A stretch of DNA of 5,014 nucleotides, from positions 1-5,014 of the forward strand of contig JACOZA010000048.1 in assembly GCA_016181565.1 (NCBI GenBank), given 5' to 3'. Shown here in pieces: positions 1-5,014 of the stretch (its first letter is position 1; every line of letters begins with the position of its first letter). Below the pieces are notes generated by a model, which ran no database searches, was not told the DNA's origin, and was given only the letters and a program-made list of their open reading frames with translations. The stretch is from Candidatus Sungiibacteriota bacterium. Lineage in GTDB: Bacteria; Patescibacteriota; Minisyncoccia; Sungbacterales; JACQCQ01. Both the position numbers and the translations under genes were made by a program.

Positions 1-332
1 GCATTGATCCGCACCTCTATTTGTTTCCATCCGAAGAGTGGGCCAAGCTCGCCGGTAAAATTGCGAAGTTGCCCATCACTCAAGCGAATTCTCGGGCTTT
101 CTCGCGTCACATGTTGGGGGGCGCATCTGAAGCCGAAATTGACTCGCAGGGCCGCATCTTAATTCCCGAATACTTGCGGAAGCACGCAGGTATCGTAAAT
201 CAAGCGGTAGCGGTTGGGCTCTATGACCGAGTTGAAATCTGGAGTCACGAACGATGGCAGGAGCAGAAATCCAAGATCGAGCAAAATACCCAGCAGATTG
301 CCGAACAGTTAGGCGAACTGGGCAATAGTTAG
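1..332 (+). CDS. mraZ: Transcriptional regulator MraZ, 5'-partial
   Basis: MraZ is a DNA-binding protein with two SpoVT/AbrB-like halves that in studied bacteria binds repeats upstream of itself and controls the dcw operon. The reading frame is open to the left edge (first full codon at base 3, residues IDPHLYLFPSEEW), matching the family segment that ends the first half (E. coli has IDHPCLLLYPLPEW-like residues there). The second half carries the diagnostic signature 'SEAEIDSQGRILIPEYLRKHAGI' region (D-x-x-GR-x-x-IP-x-x-LR-x-HAG), then 'VAVGLYDRVEIWSHERW', as in MraZ. About 109 residues are visible of an expected 140-150, so roughly 35-40 N-terminal residues and the MraZ operator boxes lie outside. 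A TTG at base 21 could be called as a start, but homology runs through it, so it is internal. It sits first in the cluster, 54 bases before rsmH, as usual. Identification is firm. Confidence 0.95.
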   Translation, partial: IDPHLYLFPSEEWAKLAGKIAKLPITQANSRAFSRHMLGGASEAEIDSQGRILIPEYLRKHAGIVNQAVAVGLYDRVEIWSHERWQEQKSKIEQNTQQIAEQLGELGNS

Positions 333-386
333 CCAATAACAAATAACTAATAACACGAGGTCATTGGTTATCAGTTATTTGTCAGT
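333..386. repeat. Opposed heptamer repeats forming an imperfect hairpin between mraZ and rsmH
   Basis: The whole mraZ-rsmH spacer is made of 7-base units. Bases 334-354 hold three copies of NAATAAC (CAATAAC, AAATAAC, TAATAAC). Bases 360-387 hold four units of the reverse-complement type, GTYAKYN-like (GTCATTG, GTTATCA, GTTATTT, GTCAGTA), the last one degenerate and running into the rsmH ATG. The two blocks are complementary: 337-354 pairs with 367-384 at 16 of 18 positions (two A/C mismatches), leaving a 12-base loop at 355-366 that contains GAGG. All of this is read directly from the bases. It resembles short tandemly repeated heptanucleotide elements known from cyanobacteria, and I believe similar intergenic repeats occur in CPR genomes. 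No T-tract follows the right arm, so it does not look like a rho-independent terminator. Function is unknown; a translational or RNA-processing hairpin or a mobile repeat are possibilities. Confidence 0.75.
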
Positions 387-1259
387 ATGCATAAGCCAGT
401 TCTTTTACACGAAGTCTTAGAGTATCTCCATCCTCAACCCAATGAGAATGCGATTGATGCGACGATTAACGGCGGGGGGCATGCCGAGCCGATGCTTGAG
501 GCTATTGCGCCGCGTGGAAAACTTCTCGGCATAGACCGAGATCCGTCAATTTTGAAGGAAACCAAAGAACGTCTTAAAAAGTTCGGGGACCGGGCGATAC
601 TGGCTGAAGGCAATTTTGCAAACATCGCGACGATTGCAGAAGATGCGGGCGTGCTCCATCCGTCCTGCATCCTTTTCGACCTCGGCTTCAGCTCGTATCA
701 CCTGGCTCCCGCCAAACGCGGTTTTTCTTTTCTTGAAGACGCGCCGCTGGATATGCGGTATAACCGTCAAGATTCTTCCTGCACCGCAGAAGCTCTCATC
801 AATCATGCAATTCCCGAAGAGCTAGAGCGGATCTTTAAAACCTACGGCGAGGAGCGGAATGCCGGCCGCATTGCTGAATTGATTGTTCGGGAACGGAAGC
901 ATCGACGGATTCAAACAGCCAAAGATCTGGCGACGCTGATTGCAAACAATTTCCCGCGCGACAGATTGCATCCGGCAACAAAAGTGTTTCAAGCGCTTCG
1001 TATTGCAGTCAATGACGAATTAACGCATATCGAGCGAGGCATCCGGGATGCACTTCTCTTGCTTGCCCCCGGCGGAAGACTTGCGATTATCAGCTACCAT
1101 TCTTTGGAAGACCGCATTGTGAAATATTTTTTTAGGAGTCAAAAAGAAACTCTCGCCATACTTACACCCAAACCAGTCGCGCCGAGTAGGGAGGAAATAG
1201 CGCAAAACCCGCGAGCAAGAAGCGCGAAGCTCCGAGCAGCTCAAAAGAAAGTCGTTTGA
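387..1259 (+). CDS. rsmH: 16S rRNA (cytosine(1402)-N(4))-methyltransferase RsmH (MraW)
   Basis: RsmH transfers a methyl group from S-adenosylmethionine to N4 of C1402 in 16S rRNA, in the ribosomal P site. The 290-residue product is near the usual ~300. It begins with the classic MHKPVLLHEVLEYL. The SAM-binding motif I is DATINGGGH (residues 24-32), followed by GIDRDP (D50), DLGFSS (D98), RGFSF (111-115) and DAPLDMR (118-124). The family signature HPATKVFQALRIAVNDEL covers 195-212, SYHSLEDRIVK starts at 236, and the tail has PSREEIAQNPRARSAKLRAA. Motif I has Asn28 where many homologues have Gly, a mild variation. The ATG at 387 is set by homology; no Shine-Dalgarno sequence stands at the normal distance, and the nearest GAGG (357-360) is 26 bases upstream in the loop of the repeat hairpin. 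It lies 12 bases before the ftsL-like gene. Function is secure. Confidence 0.97.
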   Translation: MHKPVLLHEVLEYLHPQPNENAIDATINGGGHAEPMLEAIAPRGKLLGIDRDPSILKETKERLKKFGDRAILAEGNFANIATIAEDAGVLHPSCILFDLGFSSYHLAPAKRGFSFLEDAPLDMRYNRQDSSCTAEALINHAIPEELERIFKTYGEERNAGRIAELIVRERKHRRIQTAKDLATLIANNFPRDRLHPATKVFQALRIAVNDELTHIERGIRDALLLLAPGGRLAIISYHSLEDRIVKYFFRSQKETLAILTPKPVAPSREEIAQNPRARSAKLRAAQKKVV

Positions 1260-1271
1260 AAAAGAGCATCC

Positions 1272-1658
1272 ATGACAACTTATCAGAAATCATCGCACTA
1301 TTTTAGACCATTAACTTTAACTGGGGTATTTAACGCCGTGGCCACTCTGCAGTTTCTCTTCCGAGCGCGACAATGGGTCACAGTTACGCTCATCAGTCTC
1401 TTGATCTTGCTTAGCCTGGGCTACAGCGCATTGACTGCGGCTAAGACCAGCATATTTTACCAGATGAGCGGTCTTGATACAGCTCTGGGAAAAACGGAGA
1501 ATGAACTTGCCCGGAGTCGCGCCGCGATGGTAGAAACCCTAAAGGGACTTGATCCCGCCGTTTCAGCTTCTCTCGGAGAAATGCAGGATGTCGCGGCCAA
1601 TATCTCGTATCTTCGTACAACCACCGCCATTGCTGACGCACCGCGGCCCCAGCCATAA
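1272..1658 (+). CDS. FtsL-like bitopic membrane protein (putative cell division protein)
   Basis: A 128-residue protein in the place of ftsL, between rsmH and the class B PBP. A basic N-terminal stretch (R12, R31, R33) precedes one strong transmembrane segment at about 35-56 (VTVTLISLLILLSLGYSALTA region), predicting N-inside, C-outside topology. The outer part, residues 58-112, is mostly helical in character with heptad-like hydrophobic spacing (…LDTALGKTENELARSRAAMVETL…), and the protein ends with a Pro-rich tail. FtsL in other bacteria is a small bitopic coiled-coil protein that joins DivIC/FtsB and activates the FtsW-FtsI synthase. Gene position, size and topology fit that role; I see no sequence motif that proves it, and the coiled coil is weak and interrupted by a DPA segment near 94-96. 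The ATG at 1272 has a weak AAGAG (1262-1266) five bases upstream. It is 12 bases after rsmH and 35 before the PBP gene. The gene symbol is left blank because homology is not shown. Confidence 0.72.
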   Translation: MTTYQKSSHYFRPLTLTGVFNAVATLQFLFRARQWVTVTLISLLILLSLGYSALTAAKTSIFYQMSGLDTALGKTENELARSRAAMVETLKGLDPAVSASLGEMQDVAANISYLRTTTAIADAPRPQP

Positions 1659-1693
1659 CCGGAACGCCCCGTTGCGATAACCCGTCTCTCACT

Positions 1694-3415
1694 GTGCCTA
1701 GACTATCTTTCGCAAAAGCTGCACACTGGCGTCGTTTTTTCGTATTTCTTATTTTTCTTATCGCGGGCGGGGCGGTTATTAGCAGACTCTTTGTTCTTCA
1801 GATTCTCCGCTACAAAGATTATGTGGTACTTGCGGCGCGTCAAAATGGAACTGAAATCGAGTTGCCAAGACGAGGGACTATTTATTTGAAAGATAAGGAC
1901 GGCAAACTCCAAGCCGCGGCGCTTAATAAGGATACTTATGTGTTGAGCGCGGTACCCAAGGATATTGCCGATCCCGAGGCAATAGCGCCGAAACTTGCGG
2001 AAGTCCTTAAAGTGGATCCGGCTTGGCTGGCAAACAAAATTTCTCTGCCGAATGACCCGTATGAAATTCTTGCGCGTAAAGTAGATGATGACATCGCAAA
2101 TATTATTAACGGTTTGCGCTTTGACGGCATTCGTTTGGAAAAAGAATCGCGGCGAACTTATCCCGGGGGGACGCTGGCCGCGCAGGTCTTGGGGTTCGTG
2201 AAGTTCGACCAGGATGAAGAACAAGGCCAATACGGCATTGAGCGGGCCTTCAATCGGCAGTTGAAAGGGGAGACGGGTTTTCTGGAAGGGATCACGAGTC
2301 CGTCAGACTTCATTACGTCGCTTAGCAAGCGAATCGTATACCCGACTCGTGATGGCCAGGATATTATTCTGACGATTGATCCGAATATTCAACTCCGCAT
2401 CGAAAAAGCACTTTCCGGCCTCGTCGAAAAATGGAGTGCGGAAGAAGGAACAATCACCGTCATTGATCCCATGACGGGCAAGATTCTTGCCATGGCGGGT
2501 TATCCTGCGTTTGACGCCAATAATTACGGAGAGGTAGAGGACTTCAGCGCCTTTTTGAATCAGACCATTGAATCACAGTATGAGCTTGGTTCGGTCATGA
2601 AACCCGTCACCATGGCCGCGGCCATTAATGAGGGACTGGTCAGCGCTTCGAGCACTTACACGGACACCGGAGAAGTGAGGATTAAAGGATATACTATCAA
2701 GAATTTCGACGGTAAGGCGCACGGCGTTCAGACCATGGCGAACGTTCTCGAGAAGTCTTTGAATACCGGCGCGATTTTCGTTGAGCGTTTGCTCGGCCAT
2801 GAACAGTTTTCGTATTATATAGGGCGGTTTGGTTTCGGTGAGAAGAGCGGGATTGAGCTGCCGGGGGAGCTCACGGGAAGTCTTTCAAATTTAGAAACTG
2901 GGCATGAAGTCAGCTTCGCCAATGCCGCATTTGGGCAGGGCATCGCGGTGACGCCGCTGCAGATGGCGATGGCGATTGGCGCGATTGCCAACGGCGGAAA
3001 CTTGATGCGGCCCTATGTTGTTGAAAAGATCATTGACGGCGCCGGAGTGGAAACCGTCACCCTCCCCACGACGCGCCGCCGCGTCATCGCTAAAGAAACA
3101 TCCGAGACAATTTCACGGATGCTCGTATCGGTTGTAAGAAGCGGCTTTGCAAATAAAGCGAGAATTAACGGCTATTTTGTCGCCGGCAAAACCGGGACTG
3201 CCCAGATCCCCGATCCGAAGGGCGCCGGCTACTCGTCCGAGGTGATTCATTCATTTGTCGGCTATGCGCCCGCCTTTAACCCTCGGTTTCTGATTTTCAT
3301 ACAGATTAATAAACCCAAGGGCGTGAATTTCGCCACCGCCAGCTTAACCCCGACCTTCCATGACTTAGCGGCATACATCATTAACTATTACGGCATTCCG
3401 CCTGACGAAAAATGA
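1694..3415 (+). CDS. ftsI: Class B penicillin-binding protein (FtsI/PBP2-type peptidoglycan D,D-transpeptidase)
   Basis: This enzyme crosslinks peptidoglycan stem peptides outside the cytoplasmic membrane, normally together with a SEDS glycosyltransferase (FtsW or RodA). The 573-residue protein has a single N-terminal membrane anchor (about 15-37). A dimerisation/pedestal domain (about 55-225) follows, and then the transpeptidase domain (about 240-565). All three active-site motifs are present: SVMK with nucleophile Ser300 and Lys303, SLN at 355-357, and KTGT at 499-502. The pedestal starts with RGTIYLKDKDGK from residue 60, not the usual RGxIxDRxG, and later has GQYGIERAFNRQLKG. There is no PASTA domain. 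The GTG at 1694 is the only ordinary start between the upstream in-frame stop (1634-1636) and the membrane segment; no Shine-Dalgarno is visible, so coupling to the gene before is possible. Its stop overlaps the murF start. Division-type FtsI is inferred from the dcw location; an elongation-type role cannot be excluded by sequence. Confidence 0.93.
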   Translation: MPRLSFAKAAHWRRFFVFLIFLIAGGAVISRLFVLQILRYKDYVVLAARQNGTEIELPRRGTIYLKDKDGKLQAAALNKDTYVLSAVPKDIADPEAIAPKLAEVLKVDPAWLANKISLPNDPYEILARKVDDDIANIINGLRFDGIRLEKESRRTYPGGTLAAQVLGFVKFDQDEEQGQYGIERAFNRQLKGETGFLEGITSPSDFITSLSKRIVYPTRDGQDIILTIDPNIQLRIEKALSGLVEKWSAEEGTITVIDPMTGKILAMAGYPAFDANNYGEVEDFSAFLNQTIESQYELGSVMKPVTMAAAINEGLVSASSTYTDTGEVRIKGYTIKNFDGKAHGVQTMANVLEKSLNTGAIFVERLLGHEQFSYYIGRFGFGEKSGIELPGELTGSLSNLETGHEVSFANAAFGQGIAVTPLQMAMAIGAIANGGNLMRPYVVEKIIDGAGVETVTLPTTRRRVIAKETSETISRMLVSVVRSGFANKARINGYFVAGKTGTAQIPDPKGAGYSSEVIHSFVGYAPAFNPRFLIFIQINKPKGVNFATASLTPTFHDLAAYIINYYGIPPDEK

Positions 3416-4713
3416 TTTTGATCACAAAAATTCTGCGAGTTTATTTATATGTACTGGCTAAAGCGATACTCCGGCGCCATCACCCCCGGATTATCGGCAT
3501 CACCGGCGGCGTGGGCAAGACGTCTGCAAGAGATGCAATCTACGCGGTGCTTAGCAGCCGCTTTAGGGTTTGGCGCGGCCGCGAAGAGAAGAATTACAAC
3601 AATGAGATTGGCGTGCCGTTGGTAATACTGGGCGCGCCGCATTACGGGCGGAATGTTTTAGGGTGGCTGGGGCTCTGTCTTCGGTTTCTGAAACTCTGGT
3701 GGTCAAAATCATATCCGGAAATACTCATACTGGAGATGGGAGTAGATCGCCCCGGAGACATGGACTATTTAGTTAAGCTGGCGCGGCCGAATGCCGCCGT
3801 GATTACCGGTCTGGGGCAGATTCCGGTGCACGTTGAGTTTTTTAAAGATCCGGAAGCAGTCGCCAAAGAAAAGGCGAAAATTCTCGGCGCTTTGGCGAAT
3901 ACCGCAAGAGCGATTCTGAACGCGGATGATGAATATATATTAGCTATGGCGCAAGAAAGCCCGGCTCCTGTGATGCGTTATGGGATGAGTCAAGCGGCGG
4001 ATGTCCGCGTCGAAGAACTGCAAGTTCTTTTTTTGGATGAAAATGGGAAGAAAACGCCGGAGGGCATCGCGTTCAAGATTCGTTATCAGGGCGCCTTAAT
4101 TCCTCTGCGCCTCGCAGGCGCAATCAACAAACCTCAAGCGCTGGCCGCCGCGGCTGGGTTTTGCGCTGGGATTGCGTTCGGCATGAACCCGGTTTCTATT
4201 GCCGAGGCGCTTTCTCATTTTGTGCCGCCGCCGGGTCGGATGAGAATTTTGAAAGGAATAAAAGGGGCGATAATTTTGGATGATACCTACAACGCCGCGC
4301 CGGCGGCGATGGAATCGGCGATTGAAACGCTCGGTTCATTGCCGGCTAAACGTCGGATCGCAGTTTTGGGTGATATGCTTGAGCTTGGCTCTTACACCGA
4401 AGAAGCGCACAGGCGCGTCGGTAAAATGATTCCCAGCCGGGCGGAAATTCTATTTACAGTCGGCTCAAATTCTCAAATTGTGCAAAAACAAGCGCTGGAA
4501 GCCGGTCTTGACCGATCACGCGCATACCATATCGCAAATTCGCGTGATGCGGCGGCTATGCTTCGACCGATGATTGAGTCGGGGGACGTGATACTCGTAA
4601 AGGGGGGTCAAAGTATGCGGATGGAGCGCGTGGCTGAAGCCATAATGGCCGAACCGAATAAAGCCAAGGACTTGCTTACTCGCCAGTCTGTGGATTGGAA
4701 ACGCAAAGTTTAG
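3412..4713 (+). CDS. murF: MurF-like UDP-N-acetylmuramoyl-tripeptide--D-alanyl-D-alanine ligase, lacking the N-terminal domain
   Basis: MurF uses ATP to join D-Ala-D-Ala to UDP-MurNAc-tripeptide in the cytoplasm, the last soluble step of precursor synthesis. The central ATPase domain is clear: P-loop GITGGVGKTS (29-38, Lys36), then EKNYNNEIGVP (59-69), LEMG (Glu108) and NADDE. The C-terminal Mur ligase domain shows PPPGRMR, DDTYNAAP (starts at Asp290), GDMLELG (320-326) and KGGQSMRMERV (from Lys397). With 433 residues it is close to normal length, yet the P-loop lies near residue 30 and not near 107 as in E. coli. The substrate-binding N-terminal domain is therefore absent, replaced by a short hydrophobic/basic helix (residues 1-22) that may bind the membrane. 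A Trp/Leu-rich insert (83-97) precedes LEMG. Such forms are, as I recall, common in CPR bacteria. The start overlaps the PBP stop as ATGA, which suggests coupled translation. Another Mur-type amide ligase specificity is possible but less likely. Confidence 0.9.
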   Translation: MILITKILRVYLYVLAKAILRRHHPRIIGITGGVGKTSARDAIYAVLSSRFRVWRGREEKNYNNEIGVPLVILGAPHYGRNVLGWLGLCLRFLKLWWSKSYPEILILEMGVDRPGDMDYLVKLARPNAAVITGLGQIPVHVEFFKDPEAVAKEKAKILGALANTARAILNADDEYILAMAQESPAPVMRYGMSQAADVRVEELQVLFLDENGKKTPEGIAFKIRYQGALIPLRLAGAINKPQALAAAAGFCAGIAFGMNPVSIAEALSHFVPPPGRMRILKGIKGAIILDDTYNAAPAAMESAIETLGSLPAKRRIAVLGDMLELGSYTEEAHRRVGKMIPSRAEILFTVGSNSQIVQKQALEAGLDRSRAYHIANSRDAAAMLRPMIESGDVILVKGGQSMRMERVAEAIMAEPNKAKDLLTRQSVDWKRKV

Positions 4714-4722
4714 GGTTAGAAT
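4695..4722 (+). promoter_or_regulatory. Candidate sigma-70-type promoter for the small gene at 4780
   Basis: TTGGAA at 4695-4700 (four of six matches to TTGACA) and TAGAAT at 4717-4722 (five of six to TATAAT) are separated by 16 bases. Transcription would start near 4729 and give a leader of about 50 bases ahead of the strong ribosome binding site. The -35 box lies inside the end of murF. This is a by-eye match and could be chance; the small gene could also be read through from murF. Confidence 0.35.
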
Positions 4723-4729
4723 GGAAGAA

Positions 4730-4747
4730 ACGAGGTTATTGAATAAC
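4730..4747. repeat. Copy of the ACGAGGTYATTG word with a 13-base palindrome GTTATT-g-AATAAC
   Basis: Bases 4730-4741 (ACGAGGTTATTG) match 355-366 (ACGAGGTCATTG), the loop of the mraZ-rsmH hairpin, at 11 of 12 positions. Overlapping it, 4735-4747 is a perfect inverted repeat, GTTATT and AATAAC around a single G. Its arms are the same GTTATTN/NAATAAC heptamers seen in that spacer. It may be a reduced copy of the same intergenic element, or a protein binding site downstream of the candidate promoter. Role unknown. Confidence 0.5.
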
Positions 4748-4764
4748 ATCGGCACTCACAACTG

Positions 4765-4772
4765 AAAGGAGG
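4765..4772 (+). promoter_or_regulatory. Strong Shine-Dalgarno sequence AAAGGAGG
   Basis: AAAGGAGG is fully complementary to the 3' end of 16S rRNA (anti-SD core CCUCC with flanking bases) and lies 7 bases before the ATG at 4780, the ideal distance. It fixes the reading frame and start of the small gene and is the only strong ribosome binding site in the window. Confidence 0.85.
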
Positions 4773-4779
4773 GGGGCGT

Positions 4780-4977
4780 ATGACTTCTCTCCGGCACTGG
4801 CTGGCACTGCCGCCCTGCTCGTGCGGCGGCCGCTTCTTGTGGACGCTTTCGTTTGAAGGTTGGGTTGCGGGATGTGACCTCTGCGGCGCGTCTGCAAAAA
4901 GTCTTGGCACCACTGCGGTAGAGCTCAAGGCGGGAGACCCGCCGTTACTGCCCATACCAGCGGAGTGCGCCGCCTAG
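4780..4977 (+). CDS. Small hypothetical protein with CxC and CxxC cysteine pairs
   Basis: I do not recognise this 65-residue protein. It has Cys13-x-Cys15-Gly-Gly and Cys32-x-x-Cys35-Gly, about 17 residues apart, with an aromatic-rich stretch between (RFLWTLSFEGWVAGC). The pattern suggests a small zinc-ribbon-like metal site, although the first knuckle is CxC and not CxxC; Cys63 is a lone extra cysteine. No signal peptide or membrane segment is evident. Coding is supported by the perfect ribosome binding site 7 bases upstream and by a terminator whose stem begins in the stop codon, so the gene is neatly framed. GC is about 64% (126 of 198 bases counted), clearly above the roughly 50% of the neighbouring genes, which may mean transfer or a different constraint. 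A 79-codon opposite-strand reading frame over 4716-4955 is taken as its shadow. It may belong to the abundant short, lineage-specific ORFs of CPR genomes. Function unknown. Confidence 0.65.
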   Translation: MTSLRHWLALPPCSCGGRFLWTLSFEGWVAGCDLCGASAKSLGTTAVELKAGDPPLLPIPAECAA

Positions 4978-5013
4978 CCTCCCCATGAAGCACCGGGGAG
5001 GCTTACGTTTTTT
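4976..5013 (+). terminator. Rho-independent terminator after the small gene
   Basis: AGCCTCCCC at 4976-4984 pairs perfectly with GGGGAGGCT at 4995-5003, a 9-bp GC-rich stem with a 10-base loop. A run of six T follows at 5008-5013, four bases past the stem. The left arm begins inside the TAG stop codon (4975-4977). It closes the gene block on the + strand; the window ends one base later. Confidence 0.88.
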
Positions 5014-5014
5014 A

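Noticed and set aside
21..332. mraZ starting at the TTG at base 21
   Set aside because: The frame is open to the window edge and the residues before it (IDPHLY) match MraZ, so this Leu codon is internal.
333..386. Rho-independent terminator between mraZ and rsmH
   Set aside because: The stem is AT-rich with mismatches and a large loop, and no T-tract follows on the + strand; the operon most likely reads through.
334..387. CRISPR array
   Set aside because: The repeat units are only 7 bases with no spacers between them.
1663..1673. Small hairpin AACG-ccc-CGTT before the PBP gene as a terminator or regulatory stem
   Set aside because: Only four base pairs with a three-base loop and no T-run; expected by chance.
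1703..2230. 175-codon reading frame on the - strand inside the PBP gene
   Set aside because: It is antisense to a well-supported conserved gene and shows no recognisable domain; a shadow frame.
4721..4765. A 14-codon reading frame (METRLL-like; ATG 4721, TGA 4763) with AGGG five bases upstream, as a leader peptide for the small gene
   Set aside because: It is too short to judge and has no run of regulatory codons. If the candidate promoter is real, its ATG would lie before the transcript start.
4716..4955. 79-codon reading frame on the - strand opposite the small gene
   Set aside because: It has no ribosome binding site and low-complexity composition, while the + strand frame has a perfect Shine-Dalgarno and a terminator.

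Overview
The window is the front part of a division and cell wall (dcw) gene cluster on the + strand. It looks like a member of the Candidate Phyla Radiation (Patescibacteria), most likely a Parcubacteria-type lineage with about 50% GC. The affiliation is an inference from three protein features. The class B penicillin-binding protein has an 'RGTIYLKDKDGK' box where most bacteria have RGxIxDRxG. The MurF lacks the usual N-terminal substrate domain and starts with a hydrophobic helix. A very divergent small membrane protein sits in the ftsL position. These match forms I recall from CPR genomes, but no database search was possible.

Layout: 1-332 is the 3' part of mraZ, whose start lies off the left edge. 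333-386 is a short AT-rich spacer filled by heptamer repeats in opposed orientation that can fold into a hairpin ending at the rsmH start codon. Next come rsmH (387-1259), an ftsL-like bitopic membrane protein gene (1272-1658), a class B PBP of the FtsI/PBP2 type (1694-3415) and murF (3412-4713), which overlaps the PBP gene by ATGA. After a 66-base spacer with a possible promoter and a 13-base palindrome comes a small GC-rich gene (4780-4977) for an unknown cysteine-bearing 65-residue protein. It has a textbook Shine-Dalgarno sequence, and its stop codon lies in the base of a rho-independent terminator (4976-5013).

How the genes fit together: MraZ is the cluster regulator and RsmH methylates 16S rRNA. 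The FtsL-like protein and the PBP are probably partners in septal or lateral peptidoglycan synthesis. MurF makes the pentapeptide precursor that the PBP crosslinks. The five genes are tightly packed, with gaps of 54, 12, 35 and -4 bases, and look co-transcribed. The usual continuation of a dcw cluster (mraY, murD, ftsW, murG, murC, ftsQAZ) does not follow murF here; the terminator closes the block.

The most interesting material lies outside the core genes: the heptamer inverted repeat, a 12-base word from it that recurs after murF, and the small cysteine-bearing gene with its own strong translation signal. No tRNA, rRNA, CRISPR array or transposase gene was seen.
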